From Allium sativum (Eukaryota; Streptophyta; Magnoliopsida; Asparagales; Amaryllidaceae): a stretch of 64,000 bases of DNA. This document shows positions 12,682-24,628 of this stretch, piece after piece. How positions within the stretch are numbered: the first letter of the stretch is position 1; each line of letters opens with the position of its first letter. The translations under genes were made by a program, and so were the position numbers. The stretch spans positions 391,973,565 to 392,037,564 of the forward strand of contig CM060909.1 in NCBI GenBank assembly GCA_030737875.1, written 5' to 3'. Below the pieces are notes generated by a model that was not told the origin of the DNA, did not search any database, and was given only the letters and a program-made list of their open reading frames with translations.

Positions 12682-14153
12682 ACATTAGCCACCACATATA
12701 TCGGTTTTTATCTCAGGGACAATAGTTATGGAAGCCTGCACGTACACACGTGTACAAGTACACGTGTGCACTACCTCAGCATTTCGGAACCAGGATATAA
12801 CAAAGACGAGTATGGGAACACATGGCAGAGTGTGTTCCGACAAATACACAGGTATACAACAATCAAGAGTGCATGAGAAATTAACAGAATCAAAAACATT
12901 CCTCAAACTCAAGTCAGAATGGTGACTACCCAAAGAAACACGGCTGTGCATGTAAATGTTCCCACTCACGCATGCATGGCATCATGTATACCAAGTTTAC
13001 AATTCCTAAGAGATTGAGTAATCTTTTCATAGAAAAATAAACAAATACTCATTGGATAACCCACACTACAGGCAGAACAGCAAGAGAACGGTAAATACAA
13101 TAAAAGTGAACTTTAATGTGTGTGGCAATAGCAGAAGGCATGAACAATTTATGAGCAGCTTAACATGAACATGATTTGCAAGTGAATACCCAAGGCTGGA
13201 ACGATTGCTAGAGTATCCAGTTTTATGGTAAGTGAATTAAGCATCTAGGTTAGTGCACTCAGGTAAAAAAATATGATATGAGATTTATTCAATCTAAAGT
13301 TTCAACAAATCTTGAAAACTAATCAACTTCAGTCAGTAGGCCAAACTAACTCCATACAATAAATGAGATATCCGATAAGTTTTTGAACCACATATGTTGG
13401 TATGCCTTTAAATATTAACTTTCTACAATGAATTTCCTTGTATTGTTGTATAAGCGAATAAGAAGAAACATTTTAAGCTAAACATGCACATTTTCAACAA
13501 GGAGTAAAAATGGGTACATAATTTAAAATGCAAGGTAATATGTGATTCCTATAGAATAATCCACTTTAATTAGTACCAATTTTATTTATGTACTTTGTGG
13601 TACAACTTCAATCAAATCGTATAACTTAGTGAATCAGTTCTATGTTTTACCCGATGCACTTTGTAATATTTAGTAGTTCAAATATCTTGATTGCACTTGT
13701 GTGCATGTATCAAAGAACATGAAACAATCTCAAAACTCAGGTTATGTTTCAAATTAATTCAGTATAGCATCTGTCTGCCTTTATTTAGCTTACAGAACTA
13801 ACATGGGTATTATTATGCCTAAACTTCGAGCACAAGGTATAAGTTGAAATTCCTGAGTTGTACCCTTTCCAACATATCAAATAATTGTCGAGAAGGTATA
13901 ATCGAATAATTAATATAAACATTCCTATCCAACAAAACTAGAAGAACCAAGGCAAACGTAAAGAATATGTTCTGGTTCCAAATTCAGGTTATTAATGTTA
14001 ATAGTATTCAGGTTATCAAATTCAGTTTATAAATGTTAAACAATATTCAGGTTATTATATTCGGGCTTTAAATGTAAAAATAGTATTCAGGTTATACAAC
14101 AATGTGTTACACTGGCTACAGGTATTACGACAATGAATTAACTCCTGACCATC
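12150..14153 (-). repeat. Right (5') LTR of B, truncated by C
   Basis: It aligns with 5353-7372. Shared landmarks include the TGTGTACATT stretch near 12665, the ACACGTGTACAAGTACACGT palindrome near 12740 and the repeated ATTCAGGTTAT motifs near 13980-14100. It ends CTCCTGACCATC at 14153, where the left copy continues TAACCTATAC. The TA array of the left copy lies just past the break point. Confidence 0.85.
14149..14153. repeat. Left target-site copy of C (CCATC)
   Basis: The five bases before the C LTR belong to B. The matching copy should lie beyond 64000. Confidence 0.6.
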
Positions 14154-16012
14154 TGAGACGACCCCGAACCCCGTACTGACGGTGGCAAGGGTAATCTTTG
14201 GAATATAACACATAAACAGATAACAACAGAATAGAATTAAATAAATACACCAGATAATTAACAAATATTACACTGGATAAACGAAATCATCAGAGTTACA
14301 CAGCATACAGGATCATACTTAGTACAAATACAGTTCAGCTATACATAATTGTTTACAGCGGAAAACAAACATAATATGTACAATAGGAGATGAACAGCAT
14401 AAAAATAGATAAATGATAGAATCCATCTTCAGCTCCAGCTATCCTGAAAGAGCCTACTAAAACCTGAATACAAGGCTGCCCGTGTAGAAAGAGGGGCACC
14501 CGAGTTTGAAAGTGAAACAAACTACGAGTCAGTCATGGGCCTGGTATGAGAAATCTACTCAACACATTTGAAATATGGCTAATCACAGGACCATGCCACT
14601 TTCATGGAACGGGTTTACTCCATTGGATCGCCAGTGCTTTAAAACAAATAAATCTTTTAAACATCGCAATGCTTTTTATAAAAATGAAGCCATTATAAGA
14701 ATCAGTTCCCATCACACAATGCAACGCAAACCGGAGGATAGAGTTTTTACCTTATAACGGCCAAAATATGCTTGATACGAAATAAACAAAAGCATTTGAT
14801 ATAATTACTAGTGTTTATATGTTTCAAAAACAATTTCAAATCATAACTATCAATCATAGACGGCATTAATGCCCCATACCACTATGTCGCCATATATAGG
14901 TATACAATCAAAACCGCACAGTCACGTATTTGGAAGTTGGATTTCCGTCATGAACCAAGGCAAAATATAGTCCTTACCGAATTCGAGACGCTCTAACCCG
15001 TGTCTCAGGATCAGAACGCATCAACCCTTTGGATCGTCAGGGCCAGTCCACTGATGTGGATTATTATGCCTGAACACTACGTTTCCCCGCCCTTTGGGGC
15101 GTCAATGAGCCAACGAATGACTCCATCGGTCCCGGATCGATCGATATAACCGAGGCGCCTCGCAATAGTAACAATCACATAAGTCAAACTCGTCAAGGCG
15201 TGTAAAACCACTGACGCCACTTCTAACTAGAAAGAAATACATGCCCTCCCTGAGGTCCTTCTCCCGTTTCTGGTTCATACCGGGGTGTGAGGCCCGCGAA
15301 TTCACGTTATACACAAAGCCACGCCACACAGGCAGTGCTTTGATCATCACCACAAGACTTTGCTTTTCAACAGAAGCATTGCTCATTGCATCTTAGCATG
15401 CCACACAGGCAATTCATGCCGTGCTACTGATGGCTATCAATCACACAAAATGAATTCCACTGTCGGACACACAGTCCATTTGCAAGTCTGTTCTGGGTCT
15501 GAACGAAACGGGAGGCACTATATACTTTGCAAACCCATCGATCTTCACATACATCTGGACGATCACCACTCATTATCCATATTTCGGGATGCCTCCCAAT
15601 CAGGACATCAGTTACCATCCAAACGAGGTGAAGATCTCCGGTCTTCGACCACCGTCTTCGTCTTCGATTTCCTATCGTCGATTCAGTTATTCAGAATGAG
15701 ATAAACCCGGTCTTTCTGAGCAACTCGCGTATATAAATGACAAGTGTAACACAAACACACATACGCACCATTTCAATTCATTAGTCGCTAACCGTAAACT
15801 AGTAAGAGAACGATTTCCCAAATATTAACCCGAAGGCCGAAACCAACATCAGATCAACACCCAGGAAACCACTCGAATTAGCCAACCTTCAGTTAGTTTC
15901 TAAATTTCACATCCATATCATTTATAATATTTTATAACGATTTATCGCCATTTTTATTTATTTTAAAATAGCCGATTTATTCAAACGACGCTTCAGGCCA
16001 TAACGCGGTCGT

Positions 16013-16490
16013 GGCGCTGTTTTCTTCAGATTTGATTTACACGTATCTGAAAATCTAACCGTTGGATCTTCACAAAATTTACATCATTAGAAAGATCTTT
16101 TCAAAACGAATCCAACGGTTCTAGTTTTGGGAAAATCCGATGGTCGGATCTCCCGGTATAATCGTTTGAAGTTTCGATTTCAAAATACGAACTGCAGCGT
16201 CGTTATTCGATTTAATTTAATTATATATATATATATAATCGATTCTGGCGCTGTTTTTCTTCAGATTTGAATTAAACATTCCAGACAATCCAACCGTTGG
16301 ATCTTTACATAGTTGATATCGTTGGAAAGATATTTCCAAAGCGAACCCAACGGTTTCGATTTCGGGAAAATCCGATGGTCGGATCTCCCACACTAATCGT
16401 TTGAAATCACGGTTTCAAAACACGAACTGCAGCTTCGCTATTCAATATATTTCAATTATATATATATATATCGATTCTTCGATTTCAAAA
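16013..16490 (-). repeat. Tandem duplication of a 234-bp palindrome module
   Basis: GGCGCTGTTTT starts at 16013 and 16247. Each copy holds an AACCGTTGGATC-type and an AACCCAACGGTT-type element, then ATCCGATGGTCGGAT, then a short AT run. The right LTR has the same two copies from 43863. Confidence 0.85.
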
Positions 16491-16696
16491 TTATATTCTT
16501 TTCATACATTTGATAAAAATGATATTTTTATCCAACCGATAATTATTTCAACACTTCGCTATTTTCTACTATTCGTGTATATAGTAAAAATGTGATTTTT
16601 ATTGTAAAACAATTCATTTCAAACACGATTATTTTATATAGTTCATATAGATGTTAAAAATTATGATTTTTATTATAAAACAATTTATTTCAAAAC

Positions 16697-17200
16697 ACGA
16701 ATACCATTCAACACATGAATTTCTATTCAACGAATGAATTTCTGTTCAACACATGAAGGTTTTCTATAGTTTATATATATAGATAAAAAGGTGATTTTTA
16801 TATTTAAAACACGAATACCATTCAACACATGAATTTCAATTCAGCGAATGAATTTCGATTCAACACATGAATCTATAGTTTATATATATAAAAAAAGGTG
16901 ATTTTTTTTTATTTAATACACGAATACCATTCAACACATGAATTTTTATTCAACGAATAAATTTCGGTTCAACACTTTAATATTTTCTATAGTTTGTATA
17001 TATATAGTAAAAATGTGATTTTTATTGCAAAACAATTTATTTCAAAACATTACTATTTTATATAGTTCATATAGATGATAAAATATGATTTTTATTATGA
17101 AACAATTTATTTCAAAACGCGAATACCATTCAATACATGAATATAATTCAACGAATGAATTTCTATTCAACACATGAAGGTTTTCTATTCAACACACGAA
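16697..17200. repeat. AT-rich array, units of about 110 bp
   Basis: CGAATACCATTCA recurs at 16698, 16812, 16921 and 17120. Units contain TTCAACACATGAA motifs and a near-palindromic AAAAATGTGATTTTTAT core. The right LTR has the array at about 44570-45080. Confidence 0.8.
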
Positions 17201-17968
17201 TATGGTTTCAACACAGAAAAATAATTCTAACACATGAATATTATTCAAAATTTCGGCAGCATAACGGCAGGGTAGTTAAAACGGGGACCGTCCGTAGTAC
17301 GACTTCTCGCTCTACCTTAAAGCCTCGCAGCTTTTGACAACGGGGAATCATGCATCTAGTTCACACGCAGGCGGCATGTATATTTTTTTCATTTCCACAA
17401 ATTAATCCTATGTGGTTTCAACCAAATATTTCTCAGCCACAAACGGGTATTTTTCAACCACAATCAATCAATTTCAACCACAAACAATTCTAATCAACCA
17501 TTCATAATCAACCAATTTTCACACCAGTCACAACCAATAAATATCGTCCATGGTTTGTGGATGAGGGGCGTGTGTATGTATGTATATATATATATAAGCA
17601 TTTCACTTCTATTCAACACATATATAATTTTTACAATGCATATATAACTTATATATCGAACGTACAACTTATACAACGCTTATACAATAGGTGTACAATG
17701 CCTATATAACTCATACATCGACTATATAATTTATATAACGTCGTTTTCCATATCATTTATAATTTAGAAATCTCACATTGGGTTCCACTCCACCAAAAAT
17801 AGCAAAAGGCTTAGAAAAATATGCGGTCTCTCCTAGAATGTAGAAGACGTCCACACGAGTCCACTGTCTCTTGTTTCACTGAATTTCATCAAGAAATGAA
17901 AAAGATATGATTTTTACAGTGAAATCAAAAACCGTAGCGCTTTAAACTGCTATAATATAGTTTCAGCC

Positions 17969-17978
17969 GTTACCTCTC
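17969..17978 (-). promoter_or_regulatory. Candidate 5' splice donor in the C leader
   Basis: The minus strand reads GAGAG then GTAAC, a good but not perfect donor. The right LTR has it at 63023-63032. Confidence 0.35.
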
Positions 17979-18356
17979 ACGTTCGTTCAAAACTAGGTTT
18001 GCACTTTTCTCGAAATCCGCGCAACTATATGATGATCGGCCTGCGCCACCTTTAAGGGCTAGGAGAGGCGCGCCTGCACCTATGACGGCCGTGAACTCGG
18101 TGGCCAGAATCAGGCTCGGCGGTGCTTCGAACGGTGGATGTTCACTGGTCTGGATCTCCCTCTACACGCAACTTGAATTCACAAACTTAGATGGATTTGA
18201 AGCTCGTTCTGAGATCTTCAAAAAGATCCAAAGGAGGGTTAGTTTTGTTGAGAGATGGAAGAGAAAAGGAGGAGGGAAGAATCGAACTTCAGCCGCCTTC
18301 GTGTTTGAGGGTTACGGGGAGAGAGAAGGTGCTTCTGACCAATGAATTTTTTTATT

Positions 18357-18364
18357 TATTTATA
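18357..18364 (-). promoter_or_regulatory. TATA box of the C LTR
   Basis: The minus strand reads TATAAATA within AAAATTTATAAATAAATAAA. About 30 bases on begins a CT-rich leader. The right LTR keeps it at 63413-63420. Confidence 0.45.
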
Positions 18365-19225
18365 AATTTTAAAATCTCTAAAATACCCTCTTCCACACAC
18401 GAACACCAATTCAAACCCAACGACTGTCATCCCTAGTGTTTTACCCCCATTCCGAACACAATGGGATATGTTTCGTAGGCCCATTCGACTGTTTCAGTCA
18501 GTTTTCCTTCAAATTAAAATATAAAACATTCAATATTTGATTTGAACATATATTTCAATTTGCCAGGGCCACAAACTGATTCGAAAAATTCCAGAAAAAT
18601 AAATCTAGCTATGTTTTGATGATACGGTCCCAACAAAACTAGTTTCGTCGAATTCTGAGACCGTTGGAAAAATGACCCATTTCTGGTCGATCTAATTTAA
18701 TAGAAATCGACCAAACACATTTTCCTTTGCCACGCTCATAAACTAACTTCAAAAATTATGAAATTTGATACTTAGCAATAGCTTAACATCCTGGATCCAA
18801 CAAAAGTGGTTTCGTTGAATTCCGAGGTCGTTTGCAAAATGGCCATTTTCACGGGCTATATAAACTCCATAGTGACCTTTCAGAAAATTCATTTGGCCAT
18901 AACTTTTGCATCCCGCTATGAAACTTCGATTTTTCAGATTCGTTAGAAAGGTATTCACTAACAGATTTAAATATTTTTGGTTTCACTCAAATCCGTTTTG
19001 TTTTGCACCCGGTAAAGTTAGTCAAAGTTTGAATTCAATTTTTGAAACTACCGCGCCATTTCAGGCCTTGTTTATAATTAGAATTAATTATTTTCATTTT
19101 CAAATGTCGACTCAAACTTACTTTTCATCGTTATTATTTAAAATATTTATTTTAAATATTTAAAATCCACTAAAATAGGCAATTTAAAAAAAAAAAATTT
19201 GGTTCAGATTTTCCGGGTCGTTACA

Positions 19226-19239
19226 ATCTCCCCCACTTA
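19226..19239 (-). other. Polypurine tract of C
   Basis: The minus strand reads TAAGTGGGGGAGAT immediately before the LTR. It is identical in D and G. Confidence 0.85.
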
Positions 19240-20409
19240 AAACTTTTCGTCCCCGAAAAGGAACAAAGTCGAAAGTGGTTTGATTAATCAACTCTACGTT
19301 CAATCTGGCTTCCTTTCTCCAACTTTTCAGTTTCTGAGAATTTTCAAATTCTTCAAAAATTTGGCTAACACCCGGAATTTTCGAAAAATTTCGCCATAAC
19401 CTCCTTTGTACGGGGAGGGGTTTGGAAATTTATTGGGCCGTATTAGGTACCCAATAAATCCTATAAAGCATACACATATTTATAGTGATATATTATGGTG
19501 TTTACAGGGGAGCGTGTATAGATAATAACTCCAGAGAATAAATTCTCGTCACCCTGTCAAAGCCAGAGGGAGTGTGTATTTTTAATTGCTCCAGAGGATA
19601 AATCCTCGTCACCTCGTCCCGTGTGGGAAATAAATAATTCATGTGCCGTATCTAATTACTAGAGAGACGTGATTATTGTCAACTCCAGACCCATGTGGGG
19701 TTTTTATTAATTTGGCAATTTATCGTTATAATTTTATATGGTCTATATCTGTCATCAGTTCAACCTGTAAAATATAGTCATCGCCATACAAGCCTCTCGC
19801 TTATATGGTAAATCTTCCACCTCGTCACACAAGCTCCAAATGCTTGTGGTATATGATAAAGTATGCCTATCTTCCAGAAGTATGCCATGTAATGTAGTTC
19901 AAAATTAATTGTTGCTATCCTATGGCGACGTTTATGATTACACACAGAACAACCAGCACTCCGCATCCAGTGGCATTCACAGGATTTGATATAATAATAT
20001 TTCGCATCCAACTCATTAAGGTTTACCTATTTGTCGGGCATGCAAATAATTTCTTTACTCAACAGCTATCCATTTACCTGTTCAAACATATATATGCTCA
20101 TGTATATATTTCTATCTATTTTTAAATCATTTCAATGTGTGAGTTAATCGAATAAATCCTACCATTCATTCTCTTATTAATTAAATTAACTATCGTTTCA
20201 ATAATTTAATTAATCCAATTTACTATCACACAATGCAAACAACAAGCAATTTGTTTTTAACTCTTCAAAAATATACTAATCAATTTCTATATTCTTTTAA
20301 AATCATTCAGACTATAGAATTAGAAGTGCACATCCATGGAAGGAAAATAATAACAAAGTAGAGAACTAAATGGTAATGCAAAGTATGGTAAATGTACCTT
20401 GCACCGGAG
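19240..20409 (-). other. 3' untranslated interior of C
   Basis: No coding potential is visible. The 100-odd bases next to the polypurine tract (ACTTTTCGTCCCCGAAAAGG and beyond) are nearly identical to the same place in D (25520-25630) and G (54920-55080). Two diverged copies of a CTCCAGAG.ATAAAT.CTCG unit lie at 19530-19615. Confidence 0.7.
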
Positions 20410-21804
20410 TCAATCAGAGATATCCACTCGACACTTAGGATAGGCTTTCTGAATGCTCTCCTCAGTTTCCCAAGTACAATCTCGCGGATCTCCACTCCAT
20501 TGTACTTTGACTAAGTGAACCTTCTTGTTCCTCAGTTCTTTGGTTTCTTTGCCGATGATCTTTAGTGGCTCTCTTCTCATAGCCAATCCTGGGGTAATTT
20601 CAATATCCTGTTGCGCTGCTTCTTCCACGATCAAGTCTGGATCATGAACGTTCTTTCGAAGTTGAGACATGTGAAATACATCATGCACTCCAGGCAACCA
20701 ATTAGGAAACTTAACCCTATAAGCGAGAGTTCCGATCCGTTCCAGAATAGGAAACGGACCAATGAATTTGGGCGCCAAATTCCCAGTTTTACTGAACTGG
20801 ATAACTCCTCTCATCGGCGATACTTTCAAATATACATAGTCGCCAACAACAAACGATATATCTCTTCTTCTCCTATCGGCATAGCTCTTTTGTCGGCTTT
20901 GAGCGGCGAGTAATCGTTTCTTAACGAAATCGACTTTGTCAGCAGCTTCTCGGATCATATCAGGCCCCAACACAAGTCTATTACCGGGTTCGACCCAATA
21001 AGCAGGGGATCGGTACGGTCTACCATACAATGCTTCGAATGGCGACATTGTAAGGCTTGCTTGGTAGTTGTTGTTATATGAGAATTCAGCCAAATGCAAA
21101 TGGTCTTCCCATGATCCACCGAAATCTAGAACACAAGCCCGCAATAGATCTTCTAGTATACGATTCACCCTCTCAGTCTGACCATCTGTCTGAGGATGAT
21201 AAGCGGTGCTCAAGTTCAACTTCGTTCCCAGTTCAACTTGAAATGCCTCCCAGAATTTGCTAGTAAATTTTGGATCTCTATCGCTGACTATACTGAGCGG
21301 CACTCCATGTAGCCTTACAATTTCCTTGAAGTATATCTGTGCCAGACTCTGAGCAGTTTTGTTTGATCTGATAGGTATGAAATGGGCGGTCTTCGTGAAG
21401 CGATCTACGATCACCCAAATACTGTCATTTCCTTTTCTGGTTCTGGGAAAACCATCTATGAAGTCCATGGAAATATGTTCCCACTTCCAACCTGGAACGT
21501 CCAACGGTTGCAACAATCCAGCCAGTTTCTGTTGGTCGCTTTTGACTAGCTGGCAAGTAGGGCATCGGCTAACATATATCGAAACGTCCCTTTTCATAGC
21601 CTTCCACCAGAATGTTCGCTTGAGATCGTAATACATTTTGGCCACACCAGGATGGATACTCAGCTTGAATTTGTGACACTCGTCTAACACTTCCCTTTTT
21701 AACTCGGGGATGTCGGGAACACAAATCCTTCCTTTCAATCTCAGAGTCCCATCGTTATCTATTTGAAAACACGAGGGTTCGCCTTTCTGAATCCTTTTGA
21801 TCAT
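20410..21804 (-). CDS. pol: Integrase with C-terminal chromodomain (pol fragment)
   Basis: The 464-residue frame holds the zinc-binding H44/H51/C81/C84 segment, the catalytic core with D114, D175 and E211 (35 residues between the last two, as in DDE integrases), a GPF-type motif at about 349-351, and a chromodomain at about 410-456 with VKVQWSG and CTWE motifs. In the Ty3/gypsy family it joins new element copies to chromosomal DNA, and the chromodomain is thought to steer insertion toward methylated heterochromatin. All catalytic residues are present and there is no break. The Met at 21804 is only the first after the stop at 21829-21831, not a true start, because the upstream RNase H segment is in the same frame. 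Confidence 0.95.
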   Translation of the reverse strand: MIKRIQKGEPSCFQIDNDGTLRLKGRICVPDIPELKREVLDECHKFKLSIHPGVAKMYYDLKRTFWWKAMKRDVSIYVSRCPTCQLVKSDQQKLAGLLQPLDVPGWKWEHISMDFIDGFPRTRKGNDSIWVIVDRFTKTAHFIPIRSNKTAQSLAQIYFKEIVRLHGVPLSIVSDRDPKFTSKFWEAFQVELGTKLNLSTAYHPQTDGQTERVNRILEDLLRACVLDFGGSWEDHLHLAEFSYNNNYQASLTMSPFEALYGRPYRSPAYWVEPGNRLVLGPDMIREAADKVDFVKKRLLAAQSRQKSYADRRRRDISFVVGDYVYLKVSPMRGVIQFSKTGNLAPKFIGPFPILERIGTLAYRVKFPNWLPGVHDVFHMSQLRKNVHDPDLIVEEAAQQDIEITPGLAMRREPLKIIGKETKELRNKKVHLVKVQWSGDPRDCTWETEESIQKAYPKCRVDISD

Positions 21805-21828
21805 ATCCTTAATAAAGTTATCATCCTT

Positions 21829-22191
21829 CTAAAGAATAGATATTTTGTCAATCAAGGAAGTCGTAGTAATAAAACTGGCGATTATTTCATTCTTTCGGCT
21901 TAACGCATCGGCCACGACATTGGCTTTCCCTGGAGTGTATAGAATCTCAAAATTGTATGCTGCAAGGAATTCTAGCCAACGTTGCTGCCTCAGATTCAAG
22001 TCCTTCTGGGTGAACAGATACTTTAACGACTGGTGATCTGTAAACAGTTCAAATTTCTTACCCAGAAGATAGTGCCTCCATATTTTCAAAGAGAATGCTA
22101 TAGCCAACAACTCAAGATCATGAGTTACGTAGTTTTTCTCGTGCGGCTTCAGCTGACGTCTAGCATAGGCGATCACTTGACCTCTTTGCAT
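21829..22191 (-). CDS. pol: RNase H domain, C-terminal part (pol fragment)
   Basis: The 120-residue fragment has E27, D52 (in [10 protein letters not shown]) and D95 (in VVADALSR), three of the four RNase H catalytic acids. The first, in a TDAS motif, lies across insertion D in the fragment ending at 39263. The domain degrades the RNA strand during reverse transcription. It ends at a TAG that is in frame with integrase downstream; one C-to-T change from CAG would create it. The first Met is internal to the domain, since coding sequence continues to the D boundary at 22202. Confidence 0.93.
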   Translation of the reverse strand: MQRGQVIAYARRQLKPHEKNYVTHDLELLAIAFSLKIWRHYLLGKKFELFTDHQSLKYLFTQKDLNLRQQRWLEFLAAYNFEILYTPGKANVVADALSRKNEIIASFITTTSLIDKISIL

Positions 22192-22197
22192 TAGTAC

Positions 22198-22202
22198 CGC
22201 AC
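22198..22202. repeat. Target-site duplication of D, left (CGCAC)
   Basis: Identical to 39263-39267. Removing D and one copy restores the reading frame across the RNase H domain. Confidence 0.95.
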
Positions 22203-24609
22203 TGTAACAACCCGTAAAATCAGGGCCAGTTTAAAATTTTTATTTTGGCAATTTTGGCGAATTTTGAATATTTAAAATGAATTATTTTAAATAAAATCGA
22301 CGAGAAATTTATTTTGAATATAAATCGAACGTATATATTATATACGTCGTCGTTAGAATATATAATAATTATATATAATATTAAAAAGGAATTGAAAATG
22401 GCGCGGTAGTTCGAAAATTCGATTTCAAACTTCAATTGAATGTACCGGGTGCAAAATAATCCGGATTTTAGTGAAACCAAAAACATTGGAATCTAATAGT
22501 GAATATCTTTCCAGCGAATCCGGGAAATCAAGATTTCATAGCGGGAATCAAAAGATATGTTTAGTTGAAAATTCTGAATAGTCGCTATGGAATTCAGGCC
22601 CTTAAAAATGGACATTTTGCAAACGACCTCGGATTTCGACGAAACCAGTTTTGTTGGGTCCGGGATGTGAAGTTATTGCTAGGTTTCAAATTTCATAATT
22701 TTTCGAATCAATATGTGAGCGTGGCAAAAGAAAACGCGTTTGACCAGTTTCAGTTGATTTTAATCGACTGGAAATTGGCCATTTTTCTAACGGTCTCAGA
22801 ATTCAACGAAACTAGTTTTTTTAGGACCGTATCGTCAATACGAAGCTAGAAAATATTTTTCTGCCATTTTTAGAATTCGTATGTGGCCCCGGTAATTTGA
22901 AATGTACGTTTAAAATTCAATATAGTGATTTAAAGGTAAGTTTAACGGAAACTGATTCAAACGATCGAATCAACCTACGATACATATCCCATTGTGTTCG
23001 GAATGGGGGTAAAACGCTATAGACGACAGGCGGTGGACCTCGTTTAGAGGTCGTATGTAAAAGTCAACTTTTAGCAGAATAAAATAATTAAAAAAAAACA
23101 TCTCTTCCCCCTTTTACTCTGCCCCCCCCCCCCCCCGTCATTTTTCAAAACGAAACAAAGAAAAAAAAAATGCTGCCCTAAACCCCACGACGGAGCCGCC
23201 GCCACCGACGTCCCCCCACCCCTCAGCCTCCAGCTGCCTTCGCCTTCCTCGATTCCCGTCCCCCTCCTCTTCTGAATAAATCGAGACACCCCCGCTATCG
23301 CGAGGCACACCCCCCCTATCGCGAGGCACACCCCCCCCAGTCTCGAACCCGCAACCGAACCCCCCTCCCTTCGCCTGCGACCTCGAGTCCCCCGCCTACC
23401 CCGCTGCCGCCACCAGCACAAATCTCCCCCCCCCCTCGGAAAAACCGCTGTAAGTTAGTTTTTATTTTCGCTTTTAGTTTAATTATATTTATTGTTTAAT
23501 TAACTGATTTTGGTTTTAATTTAAAAACTGATTTTTAAAGTATTAAAAAACTGATTTTTGTTTTAATATTAAAAACTGATTTTTTTTTTAAGTATTAGAA
23601 CTGAAATGTTTTAAAGAAGAAAACTGAAATGGTTTTAGGTATAAAAACTGAATGTTTTAAAAGTATAAAACTGAAAGTTTTAAAGGTAAAACAGATTTTT
23701 ATAAAAGAATTTTTAAAACTGGATTTTTTTGTAAAGAAAGTAAAAACTGATTTCTTTTAAAAGAATTTTAAAACTGATTTATAAAAATATAAAAACTGAT
23801 TTTTCTGAGATTTTAAAAACTGAATTATAAAGGAATATAAAAACTGAATTTAAAATGATTTATAAACTAGAAGAAGATTAGACTAGTACGGCGACATGAT
23901 ATATGGTACCCATGCCGCCTATGATTGATACTTATGATTTGAAGTTGTTTTATACACTATACACTTATAATAGTATCAAACGATTTGTTTTAAACGTATC
24001 AAGCATTCTTTGGCTGTTATAAGGGAAAAACCCTATCCTCGGCTGCGTTGCATTGTGTGATGGGACCTGGGTCTTATAACAGCTTCATTTTTCTTTATTT
24101 AGCATTGCGCTGTTTGTTTTATGCACTGGTATTCTTGGGAGGAAACCCGTTCCGTGTTATACGGCGTGGTCCCTTGATTTACCTAATGATTTAAAATAAA
24201 GATTAATAATTGTTTTAGTTCTCACACCAGTCCCATGACTGACCTGGAGTTTATTGTTTTAACCTAAACTCTGGGTGCCCTTATTTTGACGCGGGCAGCT
24301 AGTAGTTTTGGTTTTGCAGATTTATATTCACAGGATCCTGGTTTACAGCTGGAACGATATCCGGAAAGCTTTGTATCCGTATATCTCCTTCTAGTTGTGT
24401 ATTGTATTATTTTCCGCTGCTATGTATTTAAATGTAATTTAAATCTCTGATATTTCTGTGTAATATTTATTCGTTTATACTCTGTATATTCTTGTAATCT
24501 GATGCATTGTTGTAATGTACAATGAAACGTTCTTTTATAGGAGTTCTGTTGTGGTTTGTTCTCAAACTATCCGACGCTTTCCTTTACGGGGAAGTTACGG
24601 GTTTTTACA
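22203..24609 (+). repeat. 5' LTR of D, internally deleted
   Basis: Bases 22203-23881 match 25646-27311 and bases 23882-24609 match 38535-39262 (728 bases in both). The middle 4.6 kb of the LTR is missing, with a join at TTAGACTAG. Promoter, GC-rich leader, splice donor and the 3' end are retained. Plus and minus open frames at 23071-23421 come from C- and G-rich leader text. Confidence 0.92.
23450..23455 (+). promoter_or_regulatory. Candidate 5' splice donor in the D leader
   Basis: GTAAGT ends the GC-rich leader block (23100-23449) and is followed by T-rich, intron-like sequence. The 3' LTR has the same donor at 26880-26885. Confidence 0.45.
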
Positions 24610-24611
24610 GT

Positions 24612-24628
24612 TGGTATCAGAGCTTTGG
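24612..24628 (+). other. Primer-binding site of D
   Basis: TGGTATCAGAGCTTTGG begins two bases after the LTR. It is the same 17 bases as in C and G and matches the Met-tRNA 3' end. Confidence 0.88.

Larger units (their letters stand above)
5353..14153 (-). mobile_element. Element B: old non-coding LTR retrotransposon, right end cut by C
   Basis: Two LTR copies (5353-9584 and 12150-14153) flank a 2.6-kb interior with a polypurine tract at its left end and a primer site at its right end, which sets the minus-strand orientation. The right LTR stops at 14153 inside the sequence that continues past 7372 in the left LTR, exactly where C begins. The interior has no gag or pol domain. The LTRs differ at roughly one base in six at their outer ends, by eye, making B the oldest element here. 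Its unseen remainder should lie to the right of C, beyond 64000. Confidence 0.85.
14154..19225 (-). repeat. Left (3') LTR of C, 5.07 kb, complete
   Basis: On the minus strand it starts TGTAACGACCCGGAAAA after a polypurine tract and ends GGTCGTCTCA. It aligns end to end with 42003-45216 plus 62404-64000. It contains a duplicated palindrome module (16013-16490), an AT-rich array (16697-17200), a promoter-leader region (about 17970-18370) and about 750 bases of start sequence shared with the D/E/G LTRs. Plus-strand frames inside it (such as 15360-15704 and 18082-18345) are antisense to the element. Confidence 0.93.

Noticed and set aside
15360..15704. Host gene on the plus strand
   Set aside because: It lies within the C LTR and recurs in the other LTR; treated as an antisense frame finding instead.
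22565..22849. Frames near 22565-22849 and 25942-26292, with relatives at 288-497 and 18749-18958, resembling a conserved small protein
   Set aside because: They are the shared LTR start block read in various frames and strands; indels between families break them.
23071..23421. Gly/Arg-rich frames in GC-rich blocks (also 37029-37262, 53530-54009, 61218-61463)
   Set aside because: They are antisense to the LTR leaders, not kept open between copies, and their composition follows from C- and G-runs.
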